A stretch of DNA of 64,000 nucleotides from Gnetum montanum (taxonomy: Eukaryota > Streptophyta > Gnetopsida > Gnetales > Gnetaceae): the NCBI GenBank assembly GCA_015680685.1, contig MNCI01004258.1, forward strand, positions 132,957 through 196,956, given 5' to 3'. Shown piece by piece: positions 36,175 to 46,827 of this stretch. Both the position numbers and the translations under genes were made by a program. The notes beneath the pieces were generated by a model that was not told the DNA's origin, made no database searches, and saw only the letters and a program-made list of their open reading frames with translations. Each line of letters opens with the position of its first letter. The stretch's first letter is position 1.

Positions 36175-38131
36175 ATGGTCCCAAAAAGAGGAGCACAAGG
36201 AGAACTTCGATGATTAACAAGTAAAAGATCATGAGACCTTGGAAGAGGACAAATGAGTGAGCAAAATTTGCAAGCAGAACAAGGAGAATAGGAGGCAAAA
36301 TCCTTCAACATTCATCAACAAACTCCTATCACAAAGAAATTTGCTCAAGCAAAAGCAGATGCTCCACTAGTGCTCATCCAAGGATGACAACTTACACTAT
36401 CACCTGAATGTCTTTAGGTTATTCAAGAAAAATCCATCATGTCAACAATCATTGTGGAACTCAACTTTGGTCCATTTTTGGAATTTTCTCCAGAAGGTGT
36501 TAAGGCCTAACTTCAGTCATCTCCTTTGTGGCCTACTTTGACAAATAATGGAGAGTGGTATCTAGGAGAAACACTCTAGTTTTGGTGAAATCGAGAAGTT
36601 GATGTTATAGTCAAAATTGAAGGAATCTCAATATCTTACTCAGTTAAGGGAATCATAGAGGTATTGAATGTGCCTAATAAAGGAGCAAAGGTGACACAAA
36701 TATCAACCAGATTTGACACAAATGCCAAGAAGTTGTAATTATAGTAGGTGTATGGCAAGGAAGATAAAGAATATAGTGAATTGACTATAGAAGAAAAGAA
36801 CTATTTCAAAAATGGCACTTATCACTTGTTTCCTACTAAGATATTAAATTGAATCTCTACATATGCAGCTAGAGGGAGTGTAATATTAATGGGAAAGTTC
36901 AATGAAAACATTGCTCACCTCTACTTCATAAAAATTAAAAGGTAGTTTGAGAAGAAAAAGGCATGAGAGCTAACACTCCCATTCCCTTGCCTTATTTGGA
37001 AGTTATGTAAATGAGCTGGAATCCTAGGGTATACAAATGATGCATTAAGCAAGGCACAAAATGCTTCGTATGGCGAAATCCTTAAGCTAGTGCCTCCTAA
37101 AAAGGACCAATTAGAAGAACAACCAGGAACTAAGGAGACTACCCAAACCATAGGATAATAGTAGCAACAATGACAAGTTCCACAGCTATTGTTGCAAGAT
37201 TATAATGAGTCATCTACAACAAATTGTAGAAACTATTAGCTGGGGAAGTAGAGAAAAGGCTAATCTATTCAAAGTTATTAATGATGCAGTTAGACCAACC
37301 ATTCAACCAATCCTGCCAATGGAAAAATATTATTGTAGTTAGGAGGAGAGGCCTAGTGGTCACAATAGATTTTCAAGGTTGTTGCATTGTTCCAAGTGGT
37401 GCTTGAATCTAGAGAAGGAGCCATAGTTGTGGTCATGTAGCACCATGATGTAGCAAGAGCCATAGAAATGATCATAGATCACATCAAAGAATCATTTAAT
37501 ATACCTATTGTGCCACCAGTAGATCTTACTAGATGCAGAGATGTTCAAATGCTAGTTGGTACCTCTATGATACCTACAAATCATGAACATGTGTTAGATA
37601 GACTATTGTAGATAAGAAAAGTTATGACAAATCTCTTTGATATTCCTAGTGATGTCACTGCAACACAATCTAAATTAATTGCCATCAAAGGAAAATTAAT
37701 CATGACCAAAACCATGGTAGAGCATGTTAAGAACGAGCTTTACTAATTACAAGAAGAGCTTGTAGCCTTGAAAGTAGAAAGAAGAGTCCAACTTAGTTCA
37801 TAACACTAGATCAGATAACATAATTCAGAACTAAGTAGATCAATTTCCTCCTTAAGAATAATAAAGATAGAGCAGATGAAGGAGAAAGGCAGTATGGAAT
37901 GCTTTAGTAGCTGAAGCCCAATCATATGCCTGTGTCAAAGCACTTGTTGCCTTATAGAAAGAAAATAAACAATTCATTGTAGACAACATGAGGTTGACCA
38001 TAGTATCCACTAGTTGAGAGAGTAATTAATGAGGATCAACTAAGATATGAACTACCTCACAAGAGAAAATAGAACCCTATCTATGAAGGAGGTACGCACC
38101 ATCTGACAAAGATCAACTATTGATAGTGCTA
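36175..38131 (+). pseudogene. Copy D 3' reading frame (accessory protein), truncated
   Basis: Starts at ATG 36175 after ttgattgattgtat. Blocks: VELNFGPFLEFSPEGV, WYLGETL, IEGISISYSVKGIIEVLNV, ELTIEEKNYFKNGTYHLFPT, STYAARGSVILMGKFNENI and YTNDALSKAQNASYGEILKL, then the start of the coiled coil (LKVERRVQL). All align with copies E and F. Many stops; the end is lost at the junction with copy F. Unknown function. Confidence 0.75.
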
Positions 38132-38655
38132 CTAGGCGTACCAAGAGATAGTACTACTAGGTTATTAAGTAGCTACACTTGAGTGCTTGAGATTAGTCAT
38201 ACTCATTCTGCTTAATGATAGGAATAGTAAAGTACATTGAAAGTAAATTAGTAACTATGAAAATAGTAAACGTTAAATTAAATGAAAGTAGAAATAAAAC
38301 TAAGTGTTGCTATAATGATGGAAAGTAATCTTGATCTTTATTTTAGGTCATGCAATGCGTTTAAGTACATCACACTCAAATAAAGACTCCATTCAATCAC
38401 TTAACATCACATTGTGAGCACACACTACTAAGTACTGAAAGCTAAAATTACAAAAATAAACTAAAAGAGTTCTGATACCATGTTATCAAATATATTATGA
38501 ATCCATGTATCTAAGTGTTGCTTTTATAGGCTAGCATGCACCCCATGATATTATTTATGTGATAACATATCATGAGATATGATAACGTATCTATGACATT
38601 GTAGATATGATATCGTAACTACGATATTGTTACTACAAAAAATTTGGATTTATCA
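38131..38655 (-). repeat. Partial 3' LTR of copy F
   Basis: On the minus strand it begins TGATAAATCC directly after the polypurine tract of copy F and runs to about 38131, about 525 of 870 bp. TATA-like tataaaag (minus) near 38523-38530. The rest is missing, replaced by copy D in inverted orientation. Confidence 0.85.
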
Positions 38656-39317
38656 TACCCCCACGACTGACTGAAAACTCATCCTCGAGTTACAAAATGA
38701 GGATAATGTCCCTTACAAAATTGGGAGGTAGATTTACATGACACTAACTACTCTCTACATGACTCTTAAGTCCACAGTGGTGTTTTACAAAAATGACACA
38801 TTCATGACATGACAAAATTTACAATGCAAAAACAAAATTTGGTGAAGTTGAATGTAGCCTTATGTTGTTCTAGGTGACAATGGCTCTTCCATTGGTTGCT
38901 TTTCCTTGTCATCAGGCTTCTGAGATTGATAGCTGTTTAGGAACATCTGTAATTTCTCCTCTTCCGTTCTTGGATCATGAATCATCCATGTTGATGAACC
39001 AATGTTTGATGCGGTTAGTACATTCCATGGACATGGAAATTGTAGAAACATCTAATTAGCTTTAACATACCATGCCGCAAACTATTGTCTTTATTCTTCA
39101 AAAGCTCTAGTGTTCTCTCTTAATTCATGATAATCTATTAATCTTTTGACTAGGTTTGTTGCTACATCTTTTTGCCTGTGGTATCCAACCTTAATTGCTT
39201 CTAGCTCTGAGTTTGCTACTTGAAATTTTTATAAAGCATCTTTATGATCTACAAACTCCTTCTCATACAAGGCGTACGTGGTTGCTACTTATTGTTCAAT
39301 CTCACTTTTGGGCCTAC
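38656..39317 (-). pseudogene. Copy F 3' reading frame, C-terminal part (left of copy E)
   Basis: Encodes FLQFPCPWNVLTASNIGSS, PRTEEEKLQ and MEEPLSPRTT, then the stop at 38860, followed by the conserved untranslated end with GAGGATGAGTTTTCAGTCAG and a GTGGGGGTA polypurine tract before the LTR. It continues at 46721 on the other side of copy E. Confidence 0.8.
39211..39317. repeat. 107-bp direct repeat, left copy (flanks copy E)
   Basis: Matches 46721-46827 with 4 A/G differences. Both are copy F sequence, so copy E is bracketed by a 107-bp duplication of its target rather than the usual 4-6 bp. Confidence 0.92.
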
Positions 39318-41028
39318 ACTCAACCATTTACAATGTTTCAGGAAGCTATGACTTAGATTTGCATCAACATTTACAAGCCTTCTACGATGCCTGTACATGG
39401 AATAACATTGATAACGGATGCCAAAAACTTAAGCTCTTCCCTATGACACTCGTTGACCAAGCAAAAGTATGGTATAGATCGTTAAAACCAAATTCAATAC
39501 GATGCTGGTCAACAATGGTAGAGGTGTTTAACGAAAAATATCAAACCTACATAATAGTGTCAACCTTGAGGAAACAAATCCAAGAGTGGAAACAAGCACG
39601 ACATGAACCCTTGGACATGGCCTTAGAAAGATATTATGCACTGTTAAACAACTTTCCAGGCCATGGGTTTTCTGAGGAAAGGCTAATGTACCATATCATT
39701 AATGGGCTATGTAATGAAACAAGAGAGACCTTAGGGATGTATGCCTAAGGCCAACTATACGAACTACACACCCATCAAATCCAAGAGCTTATTAAGCGGG
39801 TAGCAAAAGAAGAAGGAGAATTGGCTAGATGGGAGAGTGTTGAAAAACATCAACGGGACCAAAATCTTAACTTAACAAAGGTCCTTGATCATAAAAAGGA
39901 GAAATCAACCAATCTCAAGGTGGAAACATCATCTTTGCCAATACAACAAACATTAGAAGAAGCCGAGGCAAAGATCAATAAGATGTTGGAATGGACGTAT
40001 CAAAAGTGTTGAGAATTTATCGATATCATTGGAGCTAGAGTTTTGACAACCCAAGAAGTAGGACAAAACATTAGACAACCGGAAAGAAGGGATAAGGAAA
40101 ATAAGAGCTCAACTACCAATCATACGTATGAATGCAACATATGCCTATATGATCACCCCAAGGGTCAATGCCCAATATTGTTACATCTATATGAGCATTG
40201 GGGAAATATGTTACATCCAGAGTTCGTACAGAGATACTGTGTTTGGTCACAGTGGCAACAATCCTAGTCGTGGGGGAGACCACCACTAGACTGGAGACAC
40301 CCTTCATATCATCCGAATCCAAATGCTTATCTTGTTCAACATCCTGTTTTTGCAACTGGGCCAACATACTCTATCTCACCACATTACTATTCTCCACAAT
40401 ACTATCAACCCATGCCTCCAACACAACCACCACTTTGTGCACCTTATCCTCTTCCTAACTTTCAACATTCTCATCCTTTTCCTCCTTCCATATCGCCACC
40501 AATTGTTCCTAAGGTGTCTGCACCACTGCAACAACCCATGAACGCTACTTGTGCTAATGCTACCAATAGTAGTGAAAAGCCTCCTCAACATCCAAAGCGT
40601 CCCTTCTTTAAACACGGTCGTAAGAAGGGACAACACAATTCCGAGGCCACTGCATCTTCCAACTCAGCACAAGTCCCACACTGTGGTGCACTCTTACCTT
40701 CAAACCCAACGCCTCATGTAACTTCATCAGGGCCACCAACTCACACTCCAACAATCATATGACCCAATGAACACAAATATGGAGAGTCACAACCTAATCC
40801 TTGCATACCATCTAACGGTCCCAAATATCATAGTGGGTCAACTCGTTATCCAGGAACTACATTGTATAAAGTGCCCCACTATGCTCATTATAATCGAGTG
40901 TGTGAACCTCGATGGGGTAAGTATGGCCAAGTCCCAATATTTCCAACATGCAAGGATCCTCATCTTCCATTTATTAGTCCTTTCCATCCTTAACCAATTA
41001 GTTAGGGAGGATATCCCCCATTTTAATA
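39318..41028 (+). pseudogene. Copy E gag, single frame with about six stops
   Basis: Structural capsid protein of the element. Retrotransposon-gag domain: LHQHLQAFYDACTW, KLKLFPMTLVDQAKVWYRSL, EVFNEKYQTY, RKQIQEWKQ and GFSEERLMYHIINGL. Then QELIKRVAKEEGEL, a zinc-knuckle-like CNICLYDHPKGQCP near 40132-40173, and a proline/glutamine/tyrosine-rich tail (SPHYYSPQYYQPMPPTQPPL). The frame holds from 39320 to a TAATAA near 41026 with in-frame stops at 39746, 40010, 40265, 40760 and near the end, but no frameshift. Confidence 0.85.
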
Positions 41029-42409
41029 ACAAGCAGGATTAATAAATATTTTTCATTTTCTTTAATTTTTCAATTTTTGTTTTTCAGTTTTTCATTTTTC
41101 AACTTCTTGTTTTATCTTTTTATCTTTTTGTGTTTTTGTCTTTTTACGTTTTTGTAAGTAATCTTGTCTATGAATAAAACACTCATGTGGATCATTGGTT
41201 GAGGTGTGTTCTATGTTATTAAGTCATGAGTGATCAATTATTTAGACAGTGAGCCCATTACACCCACTCATCCATTCTACAAATAAGAGGTTTTGTTCGA
41301 GGGTGCAATGATATTCTTGACATTCTTGAAACTTAAAATTAATTTCGTGTTCATTGTACCCAGAATGAAGAAGGATGGACCAAGAGGGAATGATTAGGGT
41401 GTGACATCAAGGGGACTTGTGGATTCTCTTTGGTGACCTTTGTGGAGTTATCATGCAACATGGTTGTATTAAGATCCTTGTAGATCTAATGAAAAATGGG
41501 AGTAAGAGTAATCAAAAGGGCACTCGAAAATTAATGCTGTTGTAGGGGGTCCCACTGGAAAGACATGCACCCATGCCTGAAGGTTGGTGGCTTCTCTAGA
41601 TTCAGTCTTTAAAAAGAAAAAAAGAGAGAGAGAAAAACAGAAAAAAAAGAGAGAAGAAAAGTGCCCAAAAAAAAAATCACTCCTCCCTTGGACGAAACAC
41701 CAAGTGATCGTATGCCTTGTTGTTATGGTACTCTCACAGTTGCTCATCATGGGATGAAGCAATGCGATGTCACTGATTAGAAGGATGGACTTGGTCCTGA
41801 TCTTGGAACGACGGGTTAATGACATGTTAATCATGTTTTTCACGTAGGATTCACCATGCCTTGGGTCAGTTACCTTATGTCCCGATCTCTATGCTCCCTT
41901 CTATACTTCGTCTCATCTCACTGTTCGTATAATTGTAGCTCATGTCCCGTATAGCATAGAATTTTTACCTCATTTTGGTGATATTTACATGTGTGTGTTT
42001 TGTGGAGTTAGTGTGGATTACATTTAACCCTTCTAGTGCCCACAGACACTTTAAGTGTGGTTACATAAGGGCATTATAGGTTGGAACCTGCTTTGGGGAG
42101 GACCCACTTGTGTAATCTTTTGTAATTTTCACTTATGACATAGCTCAAACACACCATTTCTTACCCTCAACATAGTTTTTAAAACGATTTTCTTTCCCTT
42201 ATTACTATCTCTCTAAATTTTAATGTTCCAATGTACCATTACATACCCTTTTTCTTACCACCCAAGGTTTTATTAGTAAAATCCACACCATCATCATTAA
42301 TTGTGCCTTTGGACGTAATGCAATTGCCCTAGAACCCTTGATAATAGCTAATGTCCTCAATTTCCAACGTTAATTTTAAGAAAATCCCTTCAAAATTCGG
42401 TCTTTTTGT
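41029..42409 (+). other. Copy E region between gag and 3' frame, no pol
   Basis: T-rich sequence followed by stretches homologous to the post-integrase part of copy D and to 49900-50760 of copy F (for example cctcccttggacgaaacaccaagtga). No reverse transcriptase or integrase motif in any frame. Confidence 0.75.
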
Positions 42410-42429
42410 TAGGCTTCACATCACTAGGG

Positions 42430-42525
42430 ACGAGATATCGCGTACGCGTTATCGTGTCCCACATGATATCGCGTATGCAATGTATCGTACACGATATCGT
42501 GTCCCTATCGCCTATAAATAGGTCA
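42430..42525 (+). promoter_or_regulatory. Internal palindrome cluster and TATA box of copy E
   Basis: Near-palindrome gatatcgcgtacgcgttatc (42434-42453), tgatatcgcg, palindrome acacgatatcgtgt (42489-42502), then ctataaatag (42512-42521). This mirrors the LTR promoter at 45922-45985, which has three GATATC sites and its own ctataaataag. It probably starts a separate transcript for the 3' reading frame; this is inferred. Confidence 0.55.
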
Positions 42526-42961
42526 CCCCCCACAACACTTAGCGTCATTTTGTCATTCACATGGGGGGAGTTTTTGAAATTTTTCTTTGTGACTTACGAT
42601 TGAGTGACCTTTGCTTTTCTCATTATATCTCGCTCGCTGGTACTCCGATTTTTATTCCGTTTGAACCTGCCCGAACTCGAAGTGTTCAGCTTAGTCATGG
42701 GGGAGGGACACTTGCCGAAAAGTGCCTAACTTTTTTGAAATTTACCATTGCCCAAAGGACATCAGCTAGGGTAATTAATTGTAACACTTAGAATAATTGT
42801 TCCTAAAAATCATTCAATTCCTAGGTATACTGAGAAACTAAAATGGAAACCACCTAAGTCATAGGACTCATTATTACAAACTTTCGGGCACTATCACATG
42901 TGATAACATAAGATCATTAATTAAGGCAAGTAGTAAGGTATAACTTAACTTTAAAAACAAC

Positions 42962-42992
42962 CTTACTAATGCTTGACCCTGTGTGATTGTAG
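42962..42992 (+). promoter_or_regulatory. Branch-point and splice-acceptor-like sequence before the 3' frame
   Basis: cttactaatgc (branch-point-like), then tgtgtgattgtag immediately before ATG. Copy G has ttgtgattatag before the equivalent ATG. It suggests a spliced leader; the donor is not identified. Confidence 0.4.
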
Positions 42993-45748
42993 ATGGCCTC
43001 GAAACGTGGACAACAGGAAGGTCCTACCCAAGGTGGAAGCAAACGTGCTTGGCGAGTTAGAAGACAAGGTCCTGCCAGACAACATGAAGAATAGGAGGAG
43101 CAATCATTCAGCATTCATCAAGATGAATCTCCTACTAGACAGTCTAGGCAGGCAGAAGGAGGAGCTGTTGCAGTGCCTGAATTGGGACAACAACTCATGT
43201 TGCCCCAAGATTATGTTCAGGCTATCCATGAGAAGTCCACATTCGTTGCCGTGATTGTGGAGTTGAACTTTGAATCATTCACAGAGTTCTCTCCTGAGGC
43301 CATTAGGGACCACCTTAAAGGATCTCCCTTATGACCTATCCTCTCTAAAAGCGATGCTTGGTACCTAGGAGAGACGTACCAATTTTGGCACAATAGGGAG
43401 CAAGGCACCATTGTTAATATTTATGGTGTGATAGTTGACTTCTCTGCATAGGCAATTTTAGAAGTGTTAAACCTTCCAAATACATGGCCCCAAGTTGCTC
43501 GGTTATCCACTCGTTCAGACCCTGATGTGCGAAAGGATTGGTTGGAGAAGGCTTATGGCAGAGATAAAGCATTTGGTGGATTGACGACAAAAGAGAGATT
43601 TTACTTCAAAATCAGAACATATCATCTCTTTCCCACAAAGGGCCTAAAAAGGATATCGACGTATGCAGCTAGAGGATGTGCAGTGTTGATGGGAAAGGTT
43701 AACGCTAACCTGCCCCATCTATATTTGACGGAGATACTGAGGCGGTTCGAGGAATGAAAGACAGGGAAGATGTCGTTGCCTTTCCCTTGTCTCATCAGAA
43801 AGCTTTGCTGACATGTTGGTATTTGGGGATACACCAATGACGTCCTCTGAAAAGCTCAAACTACTTCATATGCTGAATTGCTAAAGGTGCCAGCTCTAAG
43901 AAAAAGCACTGGTGAAGAGCTTGGACCAGAACAAGAAGAAGAACATATGGCTAGACCTAGTTAACCTCCAGCCATGGGTCCCAGCCAACAATAGGAAGTA
44001 GGGCCCAACACAGGCCAAAATTAGCCGCCACCGCCGTAAGACTACAGACCGTCGATGAGCCATCTAAGGGCCATCACTGAGATGGTCAGTTGGGGAAGTT
44101 AAACCTCTTCCGCATCATCGATGATGCCAGGTAGCCTACTGTTTCATTGGATCGCACAAGGGGTGAAGTCTCCATTCACACAGGAGGAGGGGAAAGTATA
44201 TGGTCACAACAGATCTCAGAAAATGCAGCATCTTTCCAGTTGTAGTTAGAGATTGGTGAAGGGACCACCATGGTGGTCATGCAACACCAGAATGCTACGG
44301 GAGATGCAGAAGTGGTCGTAAACTACATCAAAGAATCCTTCAACGTACCTATTGTGCCACTAGAAGATCTTACAGGAGCACAGGATGCTCAAACCTTAAC
44401 CGGAACCTCAATGACTCCTGCAGAACATGAGGATGTGATTGATCGATTGCTTCAAACCGGACAAGTAATGACGTCCCTATTTGACATCCCTCAGGATGTA
44501 ACAACAATTTAGTCAGATCTCATTTCCACAAAGGGGAAGCTAGTCTTAACAGAAGTAAGGGTAGAGCATGCTGAAGCTGAAGTGCAGAAACTACAAGAGT
44601 AGCTCGTTTCTTTACAAGCAGCACAACGAGACCCTCTACAATTTGTTCCCACAAACTAGCTAGAAAACTTTAGAACCAAGTAGGTAACAAAATTAATAGA
44701 GGAGAATAAAAGGGTGGTGAATGAAAAGGAGAAGGTTGTTTGGCATGCCTCCGCAGCATAGGCGCAAACTCATGCGCATCTTAAGGCACTCAAGGCCTTG
44801 CAAGAAGAAAATAAACAGTTTGCGACTGATAATCTTCGGTTGACCATTGTAGAAAAGCAAAAGAATGTTCTCGATGAACACTTTCATCAATTGCGAGAAC
44901 AATTCATCCAGGTCAACTAAGACATGAGCCGTTTAGCCAGAGAAAATCGAACCCTCTCGATGAAGGAGGTACACGCCATTCATCAAAAGTCGGTGATTGA
45001 GATAAGTGCATTGTAGAACGAGGCTAAACGACATGAGAAGCTGAAGGAGCACTTCCATGATTAGGTGGGGGTGTATAAACAGATCATTGAAAAGGAGATC
45101 CATATGGCCAAGGCCCAAATCAACACTATCAGTGCTCAACACACTGATTGGTGGGCCATATTGGACACATATGCCTTTGTCCAACAAGCGGAAGTTAAGA
45201 ATCGGGACTTGTAGATTCAGGACTTGACAGAGTACATGGAGTTGGCAAACCTAAGATATGCCAACCTTGCCATGTTAACAGCAGGACACTCTAGGTTAGA
45301 GCTCGAGCAGCAGGTAGCAACCACCCACATCAAATATGAAGTAGAATTTGCAGAATGTAAGAAGCTGTTGGAAAAACTAGATGTTGCAAATTCTGAACTT
45401 GAGGTGGTAAAAGCCAGCTACCAGGGATAAAAAGATATCACAATTGACTTGGCTCGACGGCTAACGGACCTTCATGAATACAAGAAAAAAGCTAGAGCCT
45501 ATGAGGAGGAATGACGGGTGTTTGCAACTTGGTATGTCAAGGCCAACCAAATGTTCCCGCAACTACCCTGTCCGTGGGAGGTGTCGACTCCGTCAAATAT
45601 TGGAACATTAGCATGGATGGCACAAGACCCTTGGACTGAAGAGGAGAAACTCCAGGCCATACTTTAGCGTCATCAACCTTCAAAACCTAGAGCACAAGAC
45701 AAAGGAAAGGCCCCAATGGAGGAGCCACCGCCACCAGGAACTACATGA
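42993..45748 (+). pseudogene. Copy E 3' reading frame, about 918 codons, globular part plus coiled coil
   Basis: Lies in sense after the missing pol. N-terminus MASKRGQQEGPTQGG; block VELNFESFTEFSPEAI, WYLGETYQFWHNRE, VLNLPNTWPQVARLS, RFYFKIRTYHLFPTKGLK, STYAARGCAVLMGKVNANL, then after a frameshift (43760-44270) IKESFNVPIVPLEDLTG and SMTPAEHEDVIDRLLQTG, a long coiled coil (LKALQEENKQF, SRLARENRTLSMKEVHA, LANLRYANLAMLTAG, VANSELEVVKASYQG) and the tail LPCPWEVSTPSNIGTLAWM, TEEEKLQAIL, APMEEPPPPGTT. No transmembrane stretch, catalytic motif or zinc finger seen. Position recalls env-like genes of Athila; the content recalls plant-transposon accessory domains. Function unknown. The same protein can be read in copies D, F, G and H. 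Confidence 0.8.
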
Positions 45749-45900
45749 GTTCCACATTTTTGTAGTTGTAGCATATTCTGTGTGTTGTGTCTTTATTTTG
45801 TTTTCTTTCGACACTATGGAATCATTCCATTTTTCCATCTAATAATCCCATACCTATCCATTGTGTAATCATTGTAACTCGAGGACAAGTTTTCATTTAG

Positions 45901-45911
45901 TCGTGGGGGTA
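45901..45911 (+). promoter_or_regulatory. Polypurine tract of copy E
   Basis: tcgtgggggta directly before the LTR start TGATGGG; equivalents precede the LTRs of F, G and H. Confidence 0.75.
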
Positions 45912-46718
45912 TGATGGGACGCGATATCATGTCTTTCCCTACGATATCACGTACGTGATATCGCAGTCTGCCGCAATGTCTATAAATAAGAAGTGGCTCT
46001 TCATTTTTTCACACATTAGAAATTAGAGTTAGATTGTAGCGAAACTTTGGCAGTTTGATCCCTCCAGAGATAGATTATTTTTCCAGTGTCTACCCGCAGT
46101 GTGGTGAATGTAATTGTATAACATCCTTTATTCGAGTATGACGTACTTGGATACGCACATGACTGGCAATAAAGATTGAGATTCCTTCATCATTGCAGCA
46201 TTCACTTTATTTATTTATTTATTTAATTATTATTTACTGCTTTCCTAATTAGTCTCTGTCTCACCCTTAAACTCACGTTAAACCACAAAATGAGTACAAA
46301 TTGATTACGAGCATTTAAGTGTGACTACCTGGTAACCCAGCAGCGTACCTAGGATCTGCGCTTGGTAATCCTAGTGGTAGTCATCCACGAAGTCCAAGAT
46401 GTGTATGGATAATCAAGGAATGGATGGTCATCGCACTTAGGCTAGATTAGATTCTCTTACCCAATTCCTCCTAACTTAGATAATATTACTTTCCATTGCC
46501 TTTAGGAGTAGCATTAGAGTAGAAACCCATCATACACCTCACTCTGGACTAAACCATACGTGACAAATATAATACTAGTCCAAGTGGGAAGATAGCAAAC
46601 TATGACCTAAGGCTAACTATCTAGGTGCCACAACTAGTCCGTATGTGGAGTTCGACCGGATTGCGCATGAAAATGCTCATATTCGTATGGTTGAGTGTAG
46701 GGGTACCTTGCCACTCAT
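45912..46718 (+). repeat. 3' LTR of copy E
   Basis: Starts TGATGGGACG, ends GGTACCTTGCCACTCAT (the last CA of the family end is lost). Carries a perfect 22-bp palindrome at 45942-45963 centred on CACGTACGTG, flanked by GATATC, and ctataaataag at about 45981-45991. Confidence 0.85.
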
Positions 46719-46720
46719 TA

Positions 46721-46827
46721 GTTTGCTACTTGAAATTTTTATAAAGCATCTTTGTGATCTACAAACTCCTTCTCATACAAGACGTACATGGTTGCTACTT
46801 GTTGTTCAATCTCACTTTTGGGCCTAC
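46721..46827. repeat. 107-bp direct repeat, right copy
   Basis: See 39211-39317; 103 of 107 bases identical. Confidence 0.92.

Larger units (their letters stand above)
30674..38131 (+). mobile_element. Gypsy copy D (plus), pol-containing, 3' end lost
   Basis: Ty3/gypsy element of the Athila/Tat-like kind. Layout: 5' LTR, tRNA-Asp-type primer site, a gag stump, a frameshifted pol (reverse transcriptase, RNase H, integrase), a palindrome/TATA region, a sequence gap, and most of an extra 3' reading frame. It ends abruptly at about 38131 against a minus-strand LTR of copy F, so its own 3' LTR is missing. Confidence 0.88.
39318..46720 (+). mobile_element. Gypsy copy E (plus), gag and 3' frame, no pol, no 5' LTR
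   Basis: Inserted in the 3' reading frame of copy F. Order: gag, a 1.4-kb non-coding stretch where pol would be, a palindrome/TATA region, the long 3' reading frame, polypurine tract and 3' LTR. The left end lacks an LTR; instead the first bases (39313-39327) match the reverse complement of 46687-46701 in its own LTR. It is the best-preserved family member in the window. Confidence 0.85.
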
